Positions 9,838-19,252 of a DNA stretch of 64,000 nucleotides are shown piece after piece (position 1 is the first letter of the stretch; each line of letters begins with the position of its first letter). A program made the position numbers and the translations under genes. The DNA is from Anodontia alba (lineage: Eukaryota > Mollusca > Bivalvia > Lucinida > Lucinidae): NCBI GenBank assembly GCA_964016985.1, contig OZ024828.1, forward strand, positions 710,001 through 774,000, in the 5' to 3' direction. The notes under the pieces were generated by a model, which did not search any database, had not been told where the DNA came from, and was given only the letters and a program-made list of their open reading frames with translations.

Positions 9838-10025
9838 CCAAGGGAGAGAACTTTTGAATTGAATCCTGTTTGCTTTACTGAATGCCAAATCCAGTCCCCT
9901 TCTGAAAAGGGTCTACTCTAAAAGGAAAGAACTTCTCTGAAGGGAACAAATTCATTCTTTTTAGGATAGACTTCTTTTCAGAAGGTGAACAAAACAAATT
10001 TGACAGAATTGTCTCCTTTGAAAGT
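9838..10025. mobile_element. Family O palindrome, copy 1
   Basis: 'ccttctgaaaagggtctact' with 'aaaaggaaagaac' faces 'ttctttttaggatagact' and 'cttttcagaagg'. Similar palindromes occur at 12430 and 15335. End sequences like 'agggagacaact' are only weakly visible. Confidence 0.5.
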
Positions 10026-10050
10026 GTATCAGATTCCCCTTAGTGATGCA

Positions 10051-10240
10051 TTAACCGATTGTAGTCTGGAGACCCCTTAAAGGGTATCTGGCAAATAGTG
10101 CAGACCCAGATCAGACACTGCAGAATGCGGCATCTGATCAGGGTCTCCACTGTTGCAACCATTTTGGACGTACCTAAAATTGAAATTGAACACTTGCAAT
10201 ATATAGTGTGGGTGAGTTCATCCAGTCTACAATGAATTAA
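10051..10240. mobile_element. Family G TTAA MITE, copy G1
   Basis: Bounded by TTAA. Ends CCGATTGTAGTCTGGAGACC and 'ccagtctacaatgaa' are inverted repeats over about 14 bp. The centre is GCAAATAGTGCAGACCCAGA / TCTGATCAGGGTCTCCACTG, the same stem as in families A and D. 'cgtacctaaaattgaa' lies between the stem and the right end. Confidence 0.7.
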
Positions 10241-10295
10241 TAGTGAAAGCAAGTAATTACCATACATACCATAATTATTCAGAAAGACTGGTCTG

Positions 10296-10355
10296 AACAA
10301 ACAGTGTAGGTCCAGATCAGATACCTTAGAATGATCAGGGTCTACATTGTTTCTT
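10296..10355. mobile_element. Isolated copy of the CAAACAGTG hairpin
   Basis: 'caaacagtgtaggtccagatcag' facing 'gatcagggtctacattgttt', with no recognisable termini within 60 bp on either side. A decayed D or an orphan core. Confidence 0.5.
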
Positions 10356-10384
10356 TCTCGGCCAGTACATGAACTTTCTATATA

Positions 10385-10717
10385 CAGTCGACTCTAGTTA
10401 TCTCAAATTCCAAGGGACTCACTGAAACACTTCGAGATATCCGCACCTCGACATCAGAGTTGAGAGAGTGAGGAAAACAATAAATTGAACAACCACATTT
10501 AACAAATGAATATGTAATTTGACTCCTGAAGCTAGAAATATATATATAAAATAATGTGGAAAAGAGGAGAAATTGCTCCTCAGGAGCAATTTCTCCTCTT
10601 TTCCACATTATTTTGTTACCTGTTGTCATAGTTTCATGTTGAAACAGGGACCAGATTTTCACTCTGAGATAAGTGGTTATTCGAAATAAGCCAGTTGGAG
10701 ATAACGAGGTTCGACTG
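10385..10717. mobile_element. pogo/Tigger-like MITE (family N)
   Basis: TA at 10383-10384 and 10718-10719. Ends CAGTCGACTCTAGTTATCTC and GAGATAACGAGGTTCGACTG. The CAGTCGAACCTCGTTAT type of end with a TA target is typical of pogo/Tigger elements (family knowledge). Its centre is a very strong hairpin at 10548-10612 (AATAATGTGGAAAAGAGGAG and complement). No transposase frame. Confidence 0.75.
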
Positions 10718-10744
10718 TATATTATCATGTAGTCTAAAGGGTTT

Positions 10745-11035
10745 GCTAAGATTTTATGATGATTATCTAGGACAGAGGAATTGTTAAGAAGGAATATTTG
10801 GTGATAATTATGGGATAATTTTCTCCAGTTCCCCATAAAAACATATGTTGTGGGTACTCATTAGAAGCACCTCAGGAAAGCATTTCTATGAGTTCCCACA
10901 GCCATAAAAATGTGGGTACTCATTAGAAGTGCCTCAGGGAAGTGCTTCTAATGAGTACAAACAATATATGTTTTTATGGAGAAATAAGAAAGGTTATCCC
11001 AGAATTATCGCCAAGTTCTCCTCCTTAACAATTCC
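10745..11035. mobile_element. F-prime hairpin element with a repeated arm
   Basis: Ends 'ggaattgttaagaaggaa' / 'ctccttaacaattcc' and 'tggtgataattatgggataa' / 'cccagaattatcgccaag' are inverted repeats, yet the centre is the family F hairpin (ACATATGTTGTGGGTACTCA). The hairpin arm 'gtgggtactcattagaag' occurs twice in a row. The same ends appear at 41735-41912. Confidence 0.65.
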
Positions 11036-11064
11036 ACTGGTATGGAATTAAATCAAATGAACAC

Positions 11065-11247
11065 TTAACCCTTGTCCTGCTGATTAAATTAAGATGCCAC
11101 TCCCCCTTCTAATTTTCATCCAATCAGATTGCTTGATCCGGATTGTCGTTATAAATTCTAATACTTAATGGCAAACAGTGCAGATCCAGATCAGTTGCCT
11201 TCTGAAGAAGCCAGCTGATCTTGATCTACACTTTTTCCAAAGGCAGG
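11065..11247 (-). mobile_element. Family A MITE, copy A6, 3' truncated
   Basis: Starts TTAACCCTTGTCCTGCTGAT in inverted orientation and runs through the hairpin, then stops at 'ccaaaggcag' and continues as family D. The tip reads CTTCTGAAGAAG, opposite to the other inverted copies. Confidence 0.78.
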
Positions 11248-11432
11248 AAACAGTGTAGATCCAGATGAGATGCTGCAAAATGCGGCATCTCATCAGTGTC
11301 TACACTGTTTGCCATTCATCCAGCTATTTTAGACACAACATCGGGTAGTAAATTGTACTTGTTCAAATTTTAGAACAAGTATGGTAAGGAGTTGAGGTGT
11401 CTAAATACTTAGGGTGAATATGCCGATGCAAG
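11248..11432 (-). mobile_element. Family D half fused to A6
   Basis: 'aaacagtgtagatccagatg', hairpin, 'gtctacactgtttgccattc', 'ttctaaa/attttagacaca', 'agtatggtaaggagttgagg', 'aatacttagggtgaatatg'. The left end is missing because the junction with A6 lies at the shared CAGTGTAGATCC stem. Confidence 0.65.
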
Positions 11433-11578
11433 ATTCCATAATAGCATGATTTTGATGGATATCGGTGGACACCGTTTCCAGTCTGATGAAGAAGTTGAGT
11501 TGTTAAAATTTCTTGGATGATGACACTGGAACTTCATTTGGCTAAATGTATCTTGCTTGGGGGTAATCTTAAAAGAAA

Positions 11579-11792
11579 TTAACCCTAGTCCTGCTGAACC
11601 TTGATATGTCCTGCCTTTGCAAACAGTGTAGATCCAGATCAGTTGGCTTCTGAAGAAACCAACTGATCTGGATCTGCACTGTTTGCCATTAAGTATGTGA
11701 ATTTATATCAGCAGTCTGGATCAAGTAATCTGATTAGCTGAAAACTAGAAATGGGAGTGGCATCTTAATTTATCCAGCTGGACAAGGTTTAA
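11579..11792 (+). mobile_element. Family A MITE, copy A7
   Basis: TTAA both sides; CCCTAGTCCTGCTGAACC and 'ccagctggacaagg' ends; intact hairpin. Confidence 0.85.
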
Positions 11793-12429
11793 GTTGGGCT
11801 AGTTACTTATAGACTTGTCCTTGTACAACTAGGCTATTCAAAATTTACTCTGTGCATAGGCATAACAAATAAAGATAAAGAAAATTATCTGTGTGACAAA
11901 TAAAGTGATTGAAAATGAGAAAGATTATTCACTGTATTCCCTAAGTGTTCAAACAGACAGACCTGAGCAAACAGTGTAAACCCAGATCAGACACTAGAAT
12001 TTTGAATACTTTATATGAAACTTTGTGGCATAAAGCCTTAAGTAAAATAATTGTGCAGCACCAAAATAAAGCATATTTGCAACCATATATTTGTGTATTA
12101 GCTTCTTCCATAAACAGTAATTGATTTTGCTTGAAAACCATAATATGTATCCCATATTGCTAGTTTTTAACTGAACACTGGAAGATTTTAATGTTTTGAA
12201 ATGTTTAGGATATTATTGAATATTTAACTGTCACCACTCTATGAGCAAAATGAGAAAATGACAAATTGATGCCATTTTTCTTATTTCATCTCAGATTAAA
12301 TCTAACTTTTGCCATCATTCCTTTTCTTTTCTTTTATGGAACTGTTTATATAAATTTTCGTAGATTTTAAGTCACTTTTAACAATGTAGACTTCCTGTTT
12401 TGCCTTCCTTCACACCAACCCCCTTAATT
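11793..12429. other. AT-rich spacer with one D fragment
   Basis: 'aacagacagacctgagcaaacagtgt' near 11950-11995 is half a family D copy. The rest has no repeat or coding signal I can support. Confidence 0.4.
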
Positions 12430-12525
12430 CTTAAAGGAGAGAATTTGCTCCCAGTGGCAGCAAATTCTTTTCCCCTTTTCAGAAGGAAAGCAAAGCAAAT
12501 TTAACAGAGTTGCCTCCCCTGAATG
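12430..12525. mobile_element. Family O palindrome, copy 2
   Basis: 'aaaggagagaatttgctccc' facing 'agcaaattcttttcccct', then 'aaggaaagcaaagcaaattt' and 'gagttgcctcccct', matching the copy at 9838. Confidence 0.45.
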
Positions 12526-12692
12526 TGCAGCTACATCTCAAAAACCACCTGTATTAAGCAATTACCTGTATTAGAGGCCAGATTTTCAGATCCTTAAAAG
12601 ACTAATAGGTGTATGTTAAGCAAGCACCTGTCTTAGGCAATCACATTTTGGTGTTCTCTTCGGTGCTTGCTTTAAAGCCAAGTTTGACTGTT
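12526..12692. repeat. Repeat with 'cacctgtattaagcaattacc' motif
   Basis: 'acctgtattaagcaattacc', 'cacctgtcttaggcaatcac', 'tttggtgttctcttcggtgc' and 'aaagccaagtttgactgt'. This wording, ending in 'aagtttgactgta', is a known style of palindromic DNA-element end. Only one element is present, with no TA duplication visible. Confidence 0.4.
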
Positions 12693-12868
12693 TTCCCTTA
12701 TTTGAACAAAGTGTAAAGTTTAACACTAGCTGGAAGGTGTTTTTGTGAAAGAGACAAAATCTGATAATTTTCAGCTGCCTTTCTATATTCTATCTGAATG
12801 TACTAGAGGCTGATCATATTGACAGTTTATTACAACAGTCTAGACTTTCTTCACAATGACTTCTACCA

Positions 12869-13075
12869 TTAACGCTTAGCTGGGTAAAAAATTCAGCAGA
12901 GGACACTTCCAAATATTTTTTTCTTATTTTTCCCAGAAAACAGGTTTGACATTTCATGCAAATTGTCTGCAGACAATTTGCATGAAATGTCAAATCCTGT
13001 TTTCAGGGAAAAATAACAAAACTAACACTAATTTGTAGTCTGCTAAAATTTAGCCCAGGGAGTGGTAAAGATTAA
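12869..13075. mobile_element. Family C MITE, copy C4
   Basis: TTAA at both ends; ends 'cgcttagctgggtaaaaa' and 'ccagggagtggtaaagat'; a very clean hairpin CAGGTTTGACATTTCATGCA..GTCTGCAGAC..complement. Full length. Confidence 0.82.
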
Positions 13076-13391
13076 TAAAATGATTCTTTTCGTTGATAAA
13101 AGCACTTGTGATTTTTATGTCTAGTTTTGTCTGAGAACTCAATTTTCTCTTGTTGTAGTTTGAAGATGATCAATCCCCTTTTGTTCTGTTTTGTGAGAAT
13201 TTGGCTGATAATGATGATAGAATTTATAAGAATTATCACAACCCTAAAATTGTCATTATCATAACTCCAGCTTTTAAAAATGATAAATTGCCCACCATTA
13301 ACTGATTTTTTCCTTCCTGAACTCAATGAAGAAAGGTGACAAAGTATCTTCAGAGTTACTCACAAACATTTTGCCATGAATCTGATGGTAT

Positions 13392-13602
13392 CTTACACAT
13401 TTTAGACTGAATAAAACTCTCCCTACACCACATATTGGAAGAGTCAAATTTTAATTTTAGGTATGTCAAGCTATGTAATTTAGATATTCTAAATGGCTAA
13501 ACTATTTGCAAACAGTGGTTACCATGACCATGATCCATCTGATCTGAGTCTGCCCTGCTATGTTTGTCAGTTACCATTTTTGGGGTTTCTAGACTAAAAT
13601 GG
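13392..13602. mobile_element. Family G copy G2, old
   Basis: 'tagactgaataaaactctcc', 'attttaggtatgtcaagct', 'aactatttgcaaacagtgg', 'ggtttctagactaaaatggg'. It matches G3 at 36651 along its length, with degraded ends. Confidence 0.6.
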
Positions 13603-13684
13603 GCACTTCTAAATGCAAGTCAGGTATCAAAAAATGACAAATTGGCCCTCGTTAACTGATATTTTTGTTCCCTGCCAGCAGTCA

Positions 13685-13924
13685 TTAACATTTTACTCTG
13701 GAGACCCCAAAAAGGATAATTGGCAAACAGGGCAGACCCAGATCAGACACCGCAAAATGCAACATCTGATCAGGTTCTCCACTGTTTGCAAATACTTAAT
13801 AGCCTGATTTTTTTTCTGTAGGAATATCTAAATCATACAGCCTGTCCGTACCTAAAATTGAAGTTTAACCTTGTATGTGTGATCACTGTAGAGCGCAGAG
13901 CTGATTCAGTCTAAAACTGGTTAA
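13685..13924. mobile_element. Family G copy G4
   Basis: TTAA at 13685 and 13921. 'ctctggagaccccaaaaagg', stem GCAAACAGGGCAGACCCAGA / TCTGATCAGGTTCTCCACTG, 'ccgtacctaaaattgaag', 'ttcagtctaaaactgg'. Confidence 0.65.
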
Positions 13925-14024
13925 AGGAATGTAACTATTGTTTTTCTTTCTCATGAGTATCTTCTGAGTTGTGTGGTATATTTTCCCATAGCGTACATGC
14001 ACTTTCTTTCAGAAACTGTACATT

Positions 14025-14253
14025 TTAACTCTTTCCCCCGACCACTAGTGGCGACTTTTGTCTTCTGATAACCTTTGCAAACAGTTTTGACCCAGATCAG
14101 TCCCGACAAAATGTGGGGCCTGATCTGGATCCAAACTGTTTGACACTCTGATGGTATTCCTGAAAGTTTTTTTTTTAAAAACAATCCACAGATGACAAAA
14201 AAGCATGCAAAAATGATAAATCAACTCTTCTCCATTATTTTTCATTGACAAAA
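14025..14253 (+). mobile_element. Family H TTAA MITE, copy H1
   Basis: Starts TTAACTCTTTCCC, then 'agtggcgacttttgtcttct', 'gataacctttgcaaacag', stem TTTTGACCCAGATCAG / CTGATCTGGATCCAAACTG, and 'ccacagatgacaaaaaagca' toward a TTAA at 14250. A second copy, inverted, is at 63119-63352. The stem is a variant of the A/D core with an H-specific inner part (CCCGACA..). Confidence 0.6.
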
Positions 14254-14370
14254 TCAACATTAATCCCAACTCAGTTGGGAGCCGGATGTGGTTATATTTG
14301 TTTACAAGCAGAACTTTACTAAATTAAAAGGTACATTTTTTTCCTAAGGATGGACAAATAAAATTATTCT

Positions 14371-14601
14371 TTAACCCTTTTCCTGCTGAACCCGGATATA
14401 TCTTGTTTTGCAAACAGTGTAGATCCAGATCAGTTGGCTTCTGAAGAACAGTTGGCTTCTGAAGAAGCCAACTGATCTGGATCTGCACTGTTTGTCATCA
14501 AGTATGCAAATTTATAACAACAATCTGGATCAAGTAACCTGACTGGCTGAAAATTAGAAGTAGGCATGGTTTATTAATTTATTCAGCAGGACAAGGGTTA
14601 A
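14371..14601 (+). mobile_element. Family A MITE, copy A8, with duplicated arm segment
   Basis: TTAA at both ends. 'cagttggcttctgaagaa' is present twice in tandem at the hairpin tip, making the copy 18 bp longer. Confidence 0.83.
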
Positions 14602-14744
14602 TATCATTTGCATCATGCATGTAGCGTAGATAATTTTGTTTTGACTTAAATAAGTTAACTATATATGACTAACAGAAAACACTGGGTTTGATCTACATTC
14701 AGAGAGAAATACTATTAAAAGCTAGGAGCTGTTACTATACTTAT

Positions 14745-14960
14745 CCCCACATTTTTAAAAAGAAGTGATGGGAATATTGTGAACGCCTCTACACACCTCT
14801 ATTTGCCTCTGTCCATTTGTCCTTCCCTCCATCCGTCTGTCTGTCACACTATCTCCTCCTAAACCACTGGGTGGAATTTTTAACCGAGCTTGCTATATGA
14901 TTTCTCCTCATGGTAAGGGTGTGCCGGAGCAAGTCCCTGTGTTAGTCTGTTACGCTAATA
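14745..14960. repeat. 'Tatccccaca..ccgtctgtc' repeat end
   Basis: 'ttatccccacatttttaaaa', then 'tccatccgtctgtctgtcac' and 'accactgggtggaattttta'. Common bivalve wording for the end of an array element (recall). The array itself is absent. Confidence 0.45.
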
Positions 14961-15101
14961 TAGCAATATTAACATTGAGGATTGTGATTTGTGTGAAGCG
15001 TGTTTTAATTTACTGCGCATTCTAGTTTGCTTATAAAGACATCAAAAACAAGGAATGCAAATACAAATGTAGGGACTTAGGCAAGTCTGGTTCGATCATA
15101 C

Positions 15102-15320
15102 TTAACCCTTGTCCTGCTGAACCCGGATATACTGTGCCTAAATATCAAACAGTGTATATCCAGATCAGTTGGCTTCTGAAGAAGCCAACTGATCTGGATC
15201 TGCATTGTTTGCTGTTAAGTATGTGAATTTGTAGCAACAATCCAGATTAAGTAATCTGATTGGCTGACAATTAGAAATGCACGTAGCATCTTAATTTATT
15301 CAGCTGGACAAGGGATTTAA
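15102..15320 (+). mobile_element. Family A MITE, copy A9
   Basis: TTAA ends; CCCTTGTCCTGCTGAACC and 'cagctggacaaggga'. The inner left spacer has changed ('actgtgcctaaatatcaaac'). Confidence 0.83.
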
Positions 15321-15334
15321 GGGAAATTGATACC

Positions 15335-15475
15335 CTTCAAGGGAGACAACTGCCAAAATTGTTTTGCCTCCTTTCTGAAAAAAGGTTCTACTCTAAAAGG
15401 AAAGAATTTGTTCCCCTTGGGATTAAATTCTTTCCTTTTAAGGTAGACCCTTTTTCAGAAGGGGCTTTGTGCTTA
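15335..15475. mobile_element. Family O palindrome, copy 3
   Basis: 'tttctgaaaaaaggttctac' with 'tctaaaaggaaagaattt' facing 'aaattctttccttttaagg' and 'accctttttcagaagg'. The best of the three O copies. Confidence 0.55.
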
Positions 15476-15904
15476 GGAAAGCAATTAAGAAGTCATAAAA
15501 GTAACCTACCTTGTAAACAGTGGCAGAAAATCAAGTCCCATGAAGTGAAAGAAATGAAGAAGTAATAGTACTCACATCATGTTGTAAGATCTGTCTATCA
15601 TCTTACTGATGAATTCACAACTTCAGCCAACTTCTGGTTATTTTGTGTCATCAACATTTAATGCCTTAAAAAAAAAGTAAATAAATAAATAATAGTAATA
15701 ATACTAATGGGGTCCTTTTGTATTAATATCTGAAAAGGACTGCTCGCAGCAGTGTCAGTATAATGTGACTGGTGATAGTAGCATGTCAGTGTATCAAGGA
15801 TGTGAGATACTGCAGTCTGGTAGCAGTATAATTCATGCCTCCCCACAGCCCACCCACCTCCTTCCCCACTTCCACCCCGGCAAGCATTTTATACCAAAAT
15901 AACT

Positions 15905-15985
15905 CCATGTATCAGGAAACAATGTTGACCCAGATCAGACTGCTAAGGAGCAGTCTGATCAAGACCTGCAGTGTTTGCCATTCAT
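15905..15985. mobile_element. Orphan GATCAG hairpin
   Basis: 'gttgacccagatcagactgc' facing 'gcagtctgatcaagacctgc' and 'agtgtttgccat'. It shares the family I inner stem but no I ends are seen. Confidence 0.45.
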
Positions 15986-16129
15986 CTGGTATTAGAACTA
16001 ATACAGGAAGTGAGAGGAGCTCAGAATACAGGACTATATTAAACAGTCAAAGTAATAAGGGAGACAACTGCATGGTTCTATTGTTTATTTGTAACATGAC
16101 TTTCCTCCCTTATTGTATTGGTCTACAAG

Positions 16130-16262
16130 GCACAAACCTGCATTTTTGCCTTAGTAATAAGTCCGGTCCTCTTAGAATAAAAGTCTCAGGCAAACTACAA
16201 AGACTCTGGTTGGCCTGTGCATATGCACAGGCTGATCAAAGCTTTTCCTGTTTACTTGCGGT
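16130..16262. repeat. Repeat U with 'tgcacaggctgatc' palindrome
   Basis: 'gcatttttgccttag' then 'actctggttggcctgtgcatatgcacaggctgatc'-type sequence, centred on GTGCATATGCAC. Related sequence is at 43150-43265, 56465-56515, 62605-62755 and 63455-63550. Confidence 0.4.
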
Positions 16263-16298
16263 TAGACCTCTTTTCTCTTGGCATGGCCCATTTAGCCC

Positions 16299-16542
16299 AT
16301 AGCATGTTGGGTATAAATTTTAGCAGACAACATTTTGAAATATTTTTTCTAGAAAATAGGCTTTCATATTTCATCAGATTATCACCAATAGAAATAGGCT
16401 TTAACATTTCAAATTGTCTCCTATAAATAGAAAATAGAAAATAGGCTTTGACATGAAATGTCAAAGCCTATTTTCTGGGAAAAGTAAGAAAGTTTCATGG
16501 TGTGTTGTCTGCCAAATTCGCCAAGAGAGTGGTAAAGGTTAA
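16299..16542. mobile_element. Family C MITE, copy C5, next to the exon
   Basis: 'agcatgttgggtataaattt' at the left and 'agagagtggtaaaggttaa' at the right (TTAA 16539-16542). The hairpin arm ATAGGCTTTGACATTTCA is present several times in partial form, so the left arm has been amplified. The right edge lies 40 bp before the exon at 16583. Confidence 0.68.
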
Positions 16543-16582
16543 TGTAATAAACATCAAATCCATTGTTTCTTTTTCATTTCAG

Positions 16583-16670
16583 GATATAAAGCTCAACTTA
16601 ACGCCAAACAAACATAAGTTACGAGCCCGTTCCCAGTCAGCCTCTTCCAATGACAGTTACAGTTCAGGCG
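16583..16670 (+). CDS. Internal exon of an unidentified protein
   Basis: A polypyrimidine tract 'ttgtttctttttcatttcag' precedes the exon and the donor is GGCG|GTAAGTTT, close to the consensus. The 88-nt exon begins on a codon boundary and ends one base into a codon (phase 0 in, phase 1 out). It encodes 29 residues: DIKLNLTPNKHKLRA then RSQSASSNDSYSSG. It is rich in Ser, Arg and Asn, with phosphorylation-like RSQS and a SYSSG end, the kind of linker found between domains of signalling or cytoskeletal proteins. No domain is recognised. Codon use (AAG, GCC, CGT, TCC) and base composition differ from the AT-rich repeats around it. I cannot name the gene. No other exon of certain membership is in the window. 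Confidence 0.7.
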
Positions 16671-16718
16671 GTAAGTTTATTTCACCTTGACCTTGCTGCA
16701 ATAGCGGCCAATATGATT

Positions 16719-16830
16719 ACGGTAGTTACCCTAAGTATTTGGACACCAGAACTCCTTACCATACTTAGGCCAAAATTTAAATATGTTCCTTTGACTGCTT
16801 GGTGAAATGGATAAACAGTACTAAGTGTTT
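16719..16830 (+). mobile_element. Family D left half
   Basis: TACGGTAGTTACCCTAAGTA, 'ggacaccagaactccttacc', 'gccaaaatttaaat', 'gcttggtgaaatggataaac'. It stops where an S3-type SINE begins. Confidence 0.6.
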
Positions 16831-17015
16831 GCATGGCAGAGCTGTTAGATCTCCTGACTTTGGATTATGAGTTTGACTATGTTCAAATCCCATTAGAGGC
16901 AGAATTCAGCTTGTGTGCTTGTACTGAGTTCCATTGCACAGAGCCTTGTTATCACCTCTTTATCATTATGATATAACTAAATAATGTTGAAGGAGCTTTA
17001 AAAAAAACAAAGAAA
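16830..17015 (+). mobile_element. tRNA-headed SINE of a second type (S3)
   Basis: Head 'gcatggcagagctgttagat', box B-like 'gttcaaatcccattaga', body 'gagttccattgcacag', and tail 'aataatgttgaaggagcttt' followed by an A/C-rich run. The tail matches the fragment at 63385-63440. Unrelated to S1 in the body. Confidence 0.5.
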
Positions 17016-17034
17016 CAAACAAAAAACAACTGAT

Positions 17035-17130
17035 GGATGTACTAGTATGGTAAACAGTGTAGACCCTGATCATATGGCACATTCTCGGGCATCTGATTTG
17101 TGTCTACACTATTTGCTGACAGGCCAGGCC
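17035..17130. mobile_element. Family D core fragment
   Basis: 'ggtaaacagtgtagaccctg' facing 'gtgtctacactatttgctga', ending 'caggcc'. Confidence 0.5.
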
Positions 17131-17133
17131 ACA

Positions 17134-17567
17134 GAGGTTATTGAACTTTTTTCATGCTCATCTCAGCTGAGCAGGAAATTTGTCCTGCTAATAAATATCA
17201 GGGCCCAGTTGTTCAAAGCTAACGACGTCGTTAGTTAACGATTCGTTAAAATTTACATCGAGTGATACGCAAATATACTGAAACTTTTTGCTGAAAAAAT
17301 GTGAGTAGCTTTTGCAGTGCAAAAGCTACTCACATTTTTTCAGCAAAAAATATCAGAATATTGTATATTGAATCCACTAAAACAGTTAACGAAATGACCC
17401 TTAACAAGCTCGTTAAGCTAACGACGCTTTGAACAACTGGGCCCTGATTACTAACATTTGCAGAATCATCCTTGCTAAACATAGCAGAGCATGAACATTT
17501 CTCTGCTCATAAATATGAAAATGCCAGCTAGCTTAGTTGAACATGAAAAAAGTTTTATAACCTCGGA
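17134..17567. mobile_element. Family K element, split by J1
   Basis: Left 'gaggttattgaacttttttc' and 'tcagctgagcaggaaatttg'; right, beyond J1, 'tctgctcataaatatgaaaa', 'agttgaacatgaaaaaag' and 'ttttataacctcgg'. K2 at 56685-56935 has the same plan: ends CCGAGGTTATAAAAC / GTTTTATAACCTTGG with TCAGCTGAGCA repeats. Confidence 0.6.
17199..17446. mobile_element. Family J palindromic MITE, copy J1
   Basis: A nearly perfect palindrome: ends CAGGGCCCAGTTGTTCAAAG / CTTTGAACAACTGGGCCCTG, sub-terminal 'gctaacgacgtcgttag' / 'gttaagctaacgacg', central arms TTTTTGCTGAAAAAATGTGA and complement around 'cttttgcagtgcaaaag'. It sits inside K1 at an AT-rich site. J2 at 42580-42745 is a degraded copy. No ORF; superfamily unknown. 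Confidence 0.75.
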
Positions 17568-17799
17568 CCTGATCTCTCTGTCCAGATACTTAGGGTATGG
17601 TAGATATGGGGTCACTAACCTTGGGTCACTACAAGTTCATGAACCATTAGTTTATGAACAGTTGCATATCTGTTCTTGAACTAATGAGTGGTTGAACTTT
17701 TCCTATTAGAATCACTAGGTACATACCAGGAAGTGGCTTGGTGGGAACATTTATTGTTGCATCTAGAGGAGGTTTCAGTCAAAAATCATATAAACAGAA

Positions 17800-17885
17800 C
17801 AGCAAACAGTGTAGTTCCTGATGAGACCCTGTGTTATATTATGAGCTGTCTCATCTTGATCTACGCTTTTTGCAAAGTTATCAAG
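17800..17885. mobile_element. D-like core fragment
   Basis: 'agcaaacagtgtagttcctg' facing 'tcatcttgatctacgctttt'. Ends not found. Confidence 0.4.
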
Positions 17886-17984
17886 GTTTAAGAGTGAACT
17901 AGTATGAAAAAAATGTATCAAGGGATATCACTCTGATAGAAAGATACATCTTTGGAAGATTGAATTGCTGGACCTGTTCAGCAA

Positions 17985-18185
17985 AAACCCTTAAAATGCC
18001 AATCACAACTGCTGCAGAGAACATTTTGATTTTTTTTATTAAATTTATCTATTTTTCAGAGAAAAAAGGCTTGACATTTCATTTGAATCATGATCACATG
18101 AACTGCAATCTTATTTTCTCTGAAAAACGAAAAAAAAAATTAGAATGTTGTGTCTGCTTCAATTTTGGTTAGTATAAAAGGTTAA
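17985..18185. mobile_element. Family B hairpin MITE, copy B1
   Basis: 'cccttaaaatgccaatcaca', 'gcagagaacattttgat', hairpin TTTTTCAGAGAAAAAAGGCT..TTGACATTTCAT and partial complement, 'gaatgttgtgtctgcttcaa', 'aaaggttaa'. Family B in general: TTAA, CCCTTAAAGCACCAATCACA, then GCAGACAACATT, the hairpin, GTTGTCTGCTACAGTTTTGA, CTTTAAGGG, TTAA; about 200-230 bp. Confidence 0.62.
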
Positions 18186-18367
18186 CTTGTTGGCAAGTTT
18201 ACAGTACCTCATTATAAGGCTATACATTATAACACTATTATGGATATAACACAGTCCAGCCATATGGCATCCAGATGCTTATTTCCCTATTATTTTATAC
18301 ATTTTACATAACTCTTGATAAAAGGAGTTTAAATATTTTTCTTATTTATCCATAGCTATTATAATGT

Positions 18368-18604
18368 TATCCCTTAAACTGCCAATCACAACAATTGTCA
18401 TCTGCTTTGTCATCTGCTTTTAAAAGTCATTTTGGCAAACAGTGTGGACCCAGATCAGACTGCTCCTCTAGGAGCAGTCTGATCAGGGTCCACACTGTTT
18501 GCCTGTATGCAAAAATAGGTTTGAAAAGTTTGCAAGAATATACCGCAGACGACATAAACAGACAACATTTTCAGATGCAGGTTTTCTTGGCATTTTAAGG
18601 GTTA
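18368..18604. mobile_element. Family I MITE, copy I1
   Basis: Ends 'cccttaaactgccaatcaca' and 'ttggcattttaagggtta' are inverted. The centre is an excellent hairpin: TTGGCAAACAGTGTGGACCC, AGATCAGACTGCTCC and their complement. 'gcagacgacataaacagac' lies inside the right end. The ends look like family B, the core like family A/D. Confidence 0.75.
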
Positions 18605-19250
18605 TTTGTATTTTACAACAGAAGAAACAGAGAGCATGGGCTTGGCTAGACTGGCTCCAGTTGTTTCTGCAATTGATTTTTTTTTTTTATTATTATTTTT
18701 TTTCGTCATTCTTATCACTTCCTGTAGCTGTATTTGTCTCTTTAATCCCATTTCACTGTTTTACTGCTATCTTTTCCACTAAGGGACATAACTTATCAAA
18801 TCATTATAAACTGTGCTAGATTGTATACCTTTGAACAGAAAAGAGAAAATGACAGAAAAGATAAGAGTCTGGAGACAGACTAGGGCTTGGTTTATAAAAC
18901 CATTCTGTTTTCGGAGAAAGGATAAAATTTCACAAATCTTATCATAAAACTCATTGTATGGTAATTACACCCAGGATTGGCACAAATACATCCTGTGTTG
19001 ACTTCATTTGAACAATCCTATAAATAATAAGTACCGTCAGACTGGCTCCAGTCGTTTTTGTTTTATATCTATTTCTCTCTTTCTCTACATTTATCTTTTT
19101 TATCTTGATCCTCTTTAATCCAACTTCTTTCTAGCCAAGGGACTGAAGTAAACAAAAATTCTACAAGCTATACAAGTGTTGTGTCCTCTCAAAAAAAAGA
19201 AGAAAAAGAAAGAAAAGAAAAATAAAGAAAGGGTCTGGGGCCAGACTAAA
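18605..19250. other. Spacer without assignable features
   Basis: Long T and A runs (18675-18708, 19190-19230). The phrases 'agactggctccagttgtttctg' (18650) and 'agactggctccagtcgttttt' (19038), with 'agggacataactt' and 'agggactgaagt' later in each, suggest a diverged tandem duplication of about 390 bp. Confidence 0.35.
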
Positions 19251-19252
19251 GT

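Noticed and set aside
10378..10836. 152-codon reverse frame
   Set aside because: It runs through the pogo-like MITE and the start of an F-prime element, so it is element sequence, not a gene.
15835..16302. 155-codon plus-strand open frame
   Set aside because: It crosses an orphan hairpin and repeat U, has no domain and no splice or start context. Chance.
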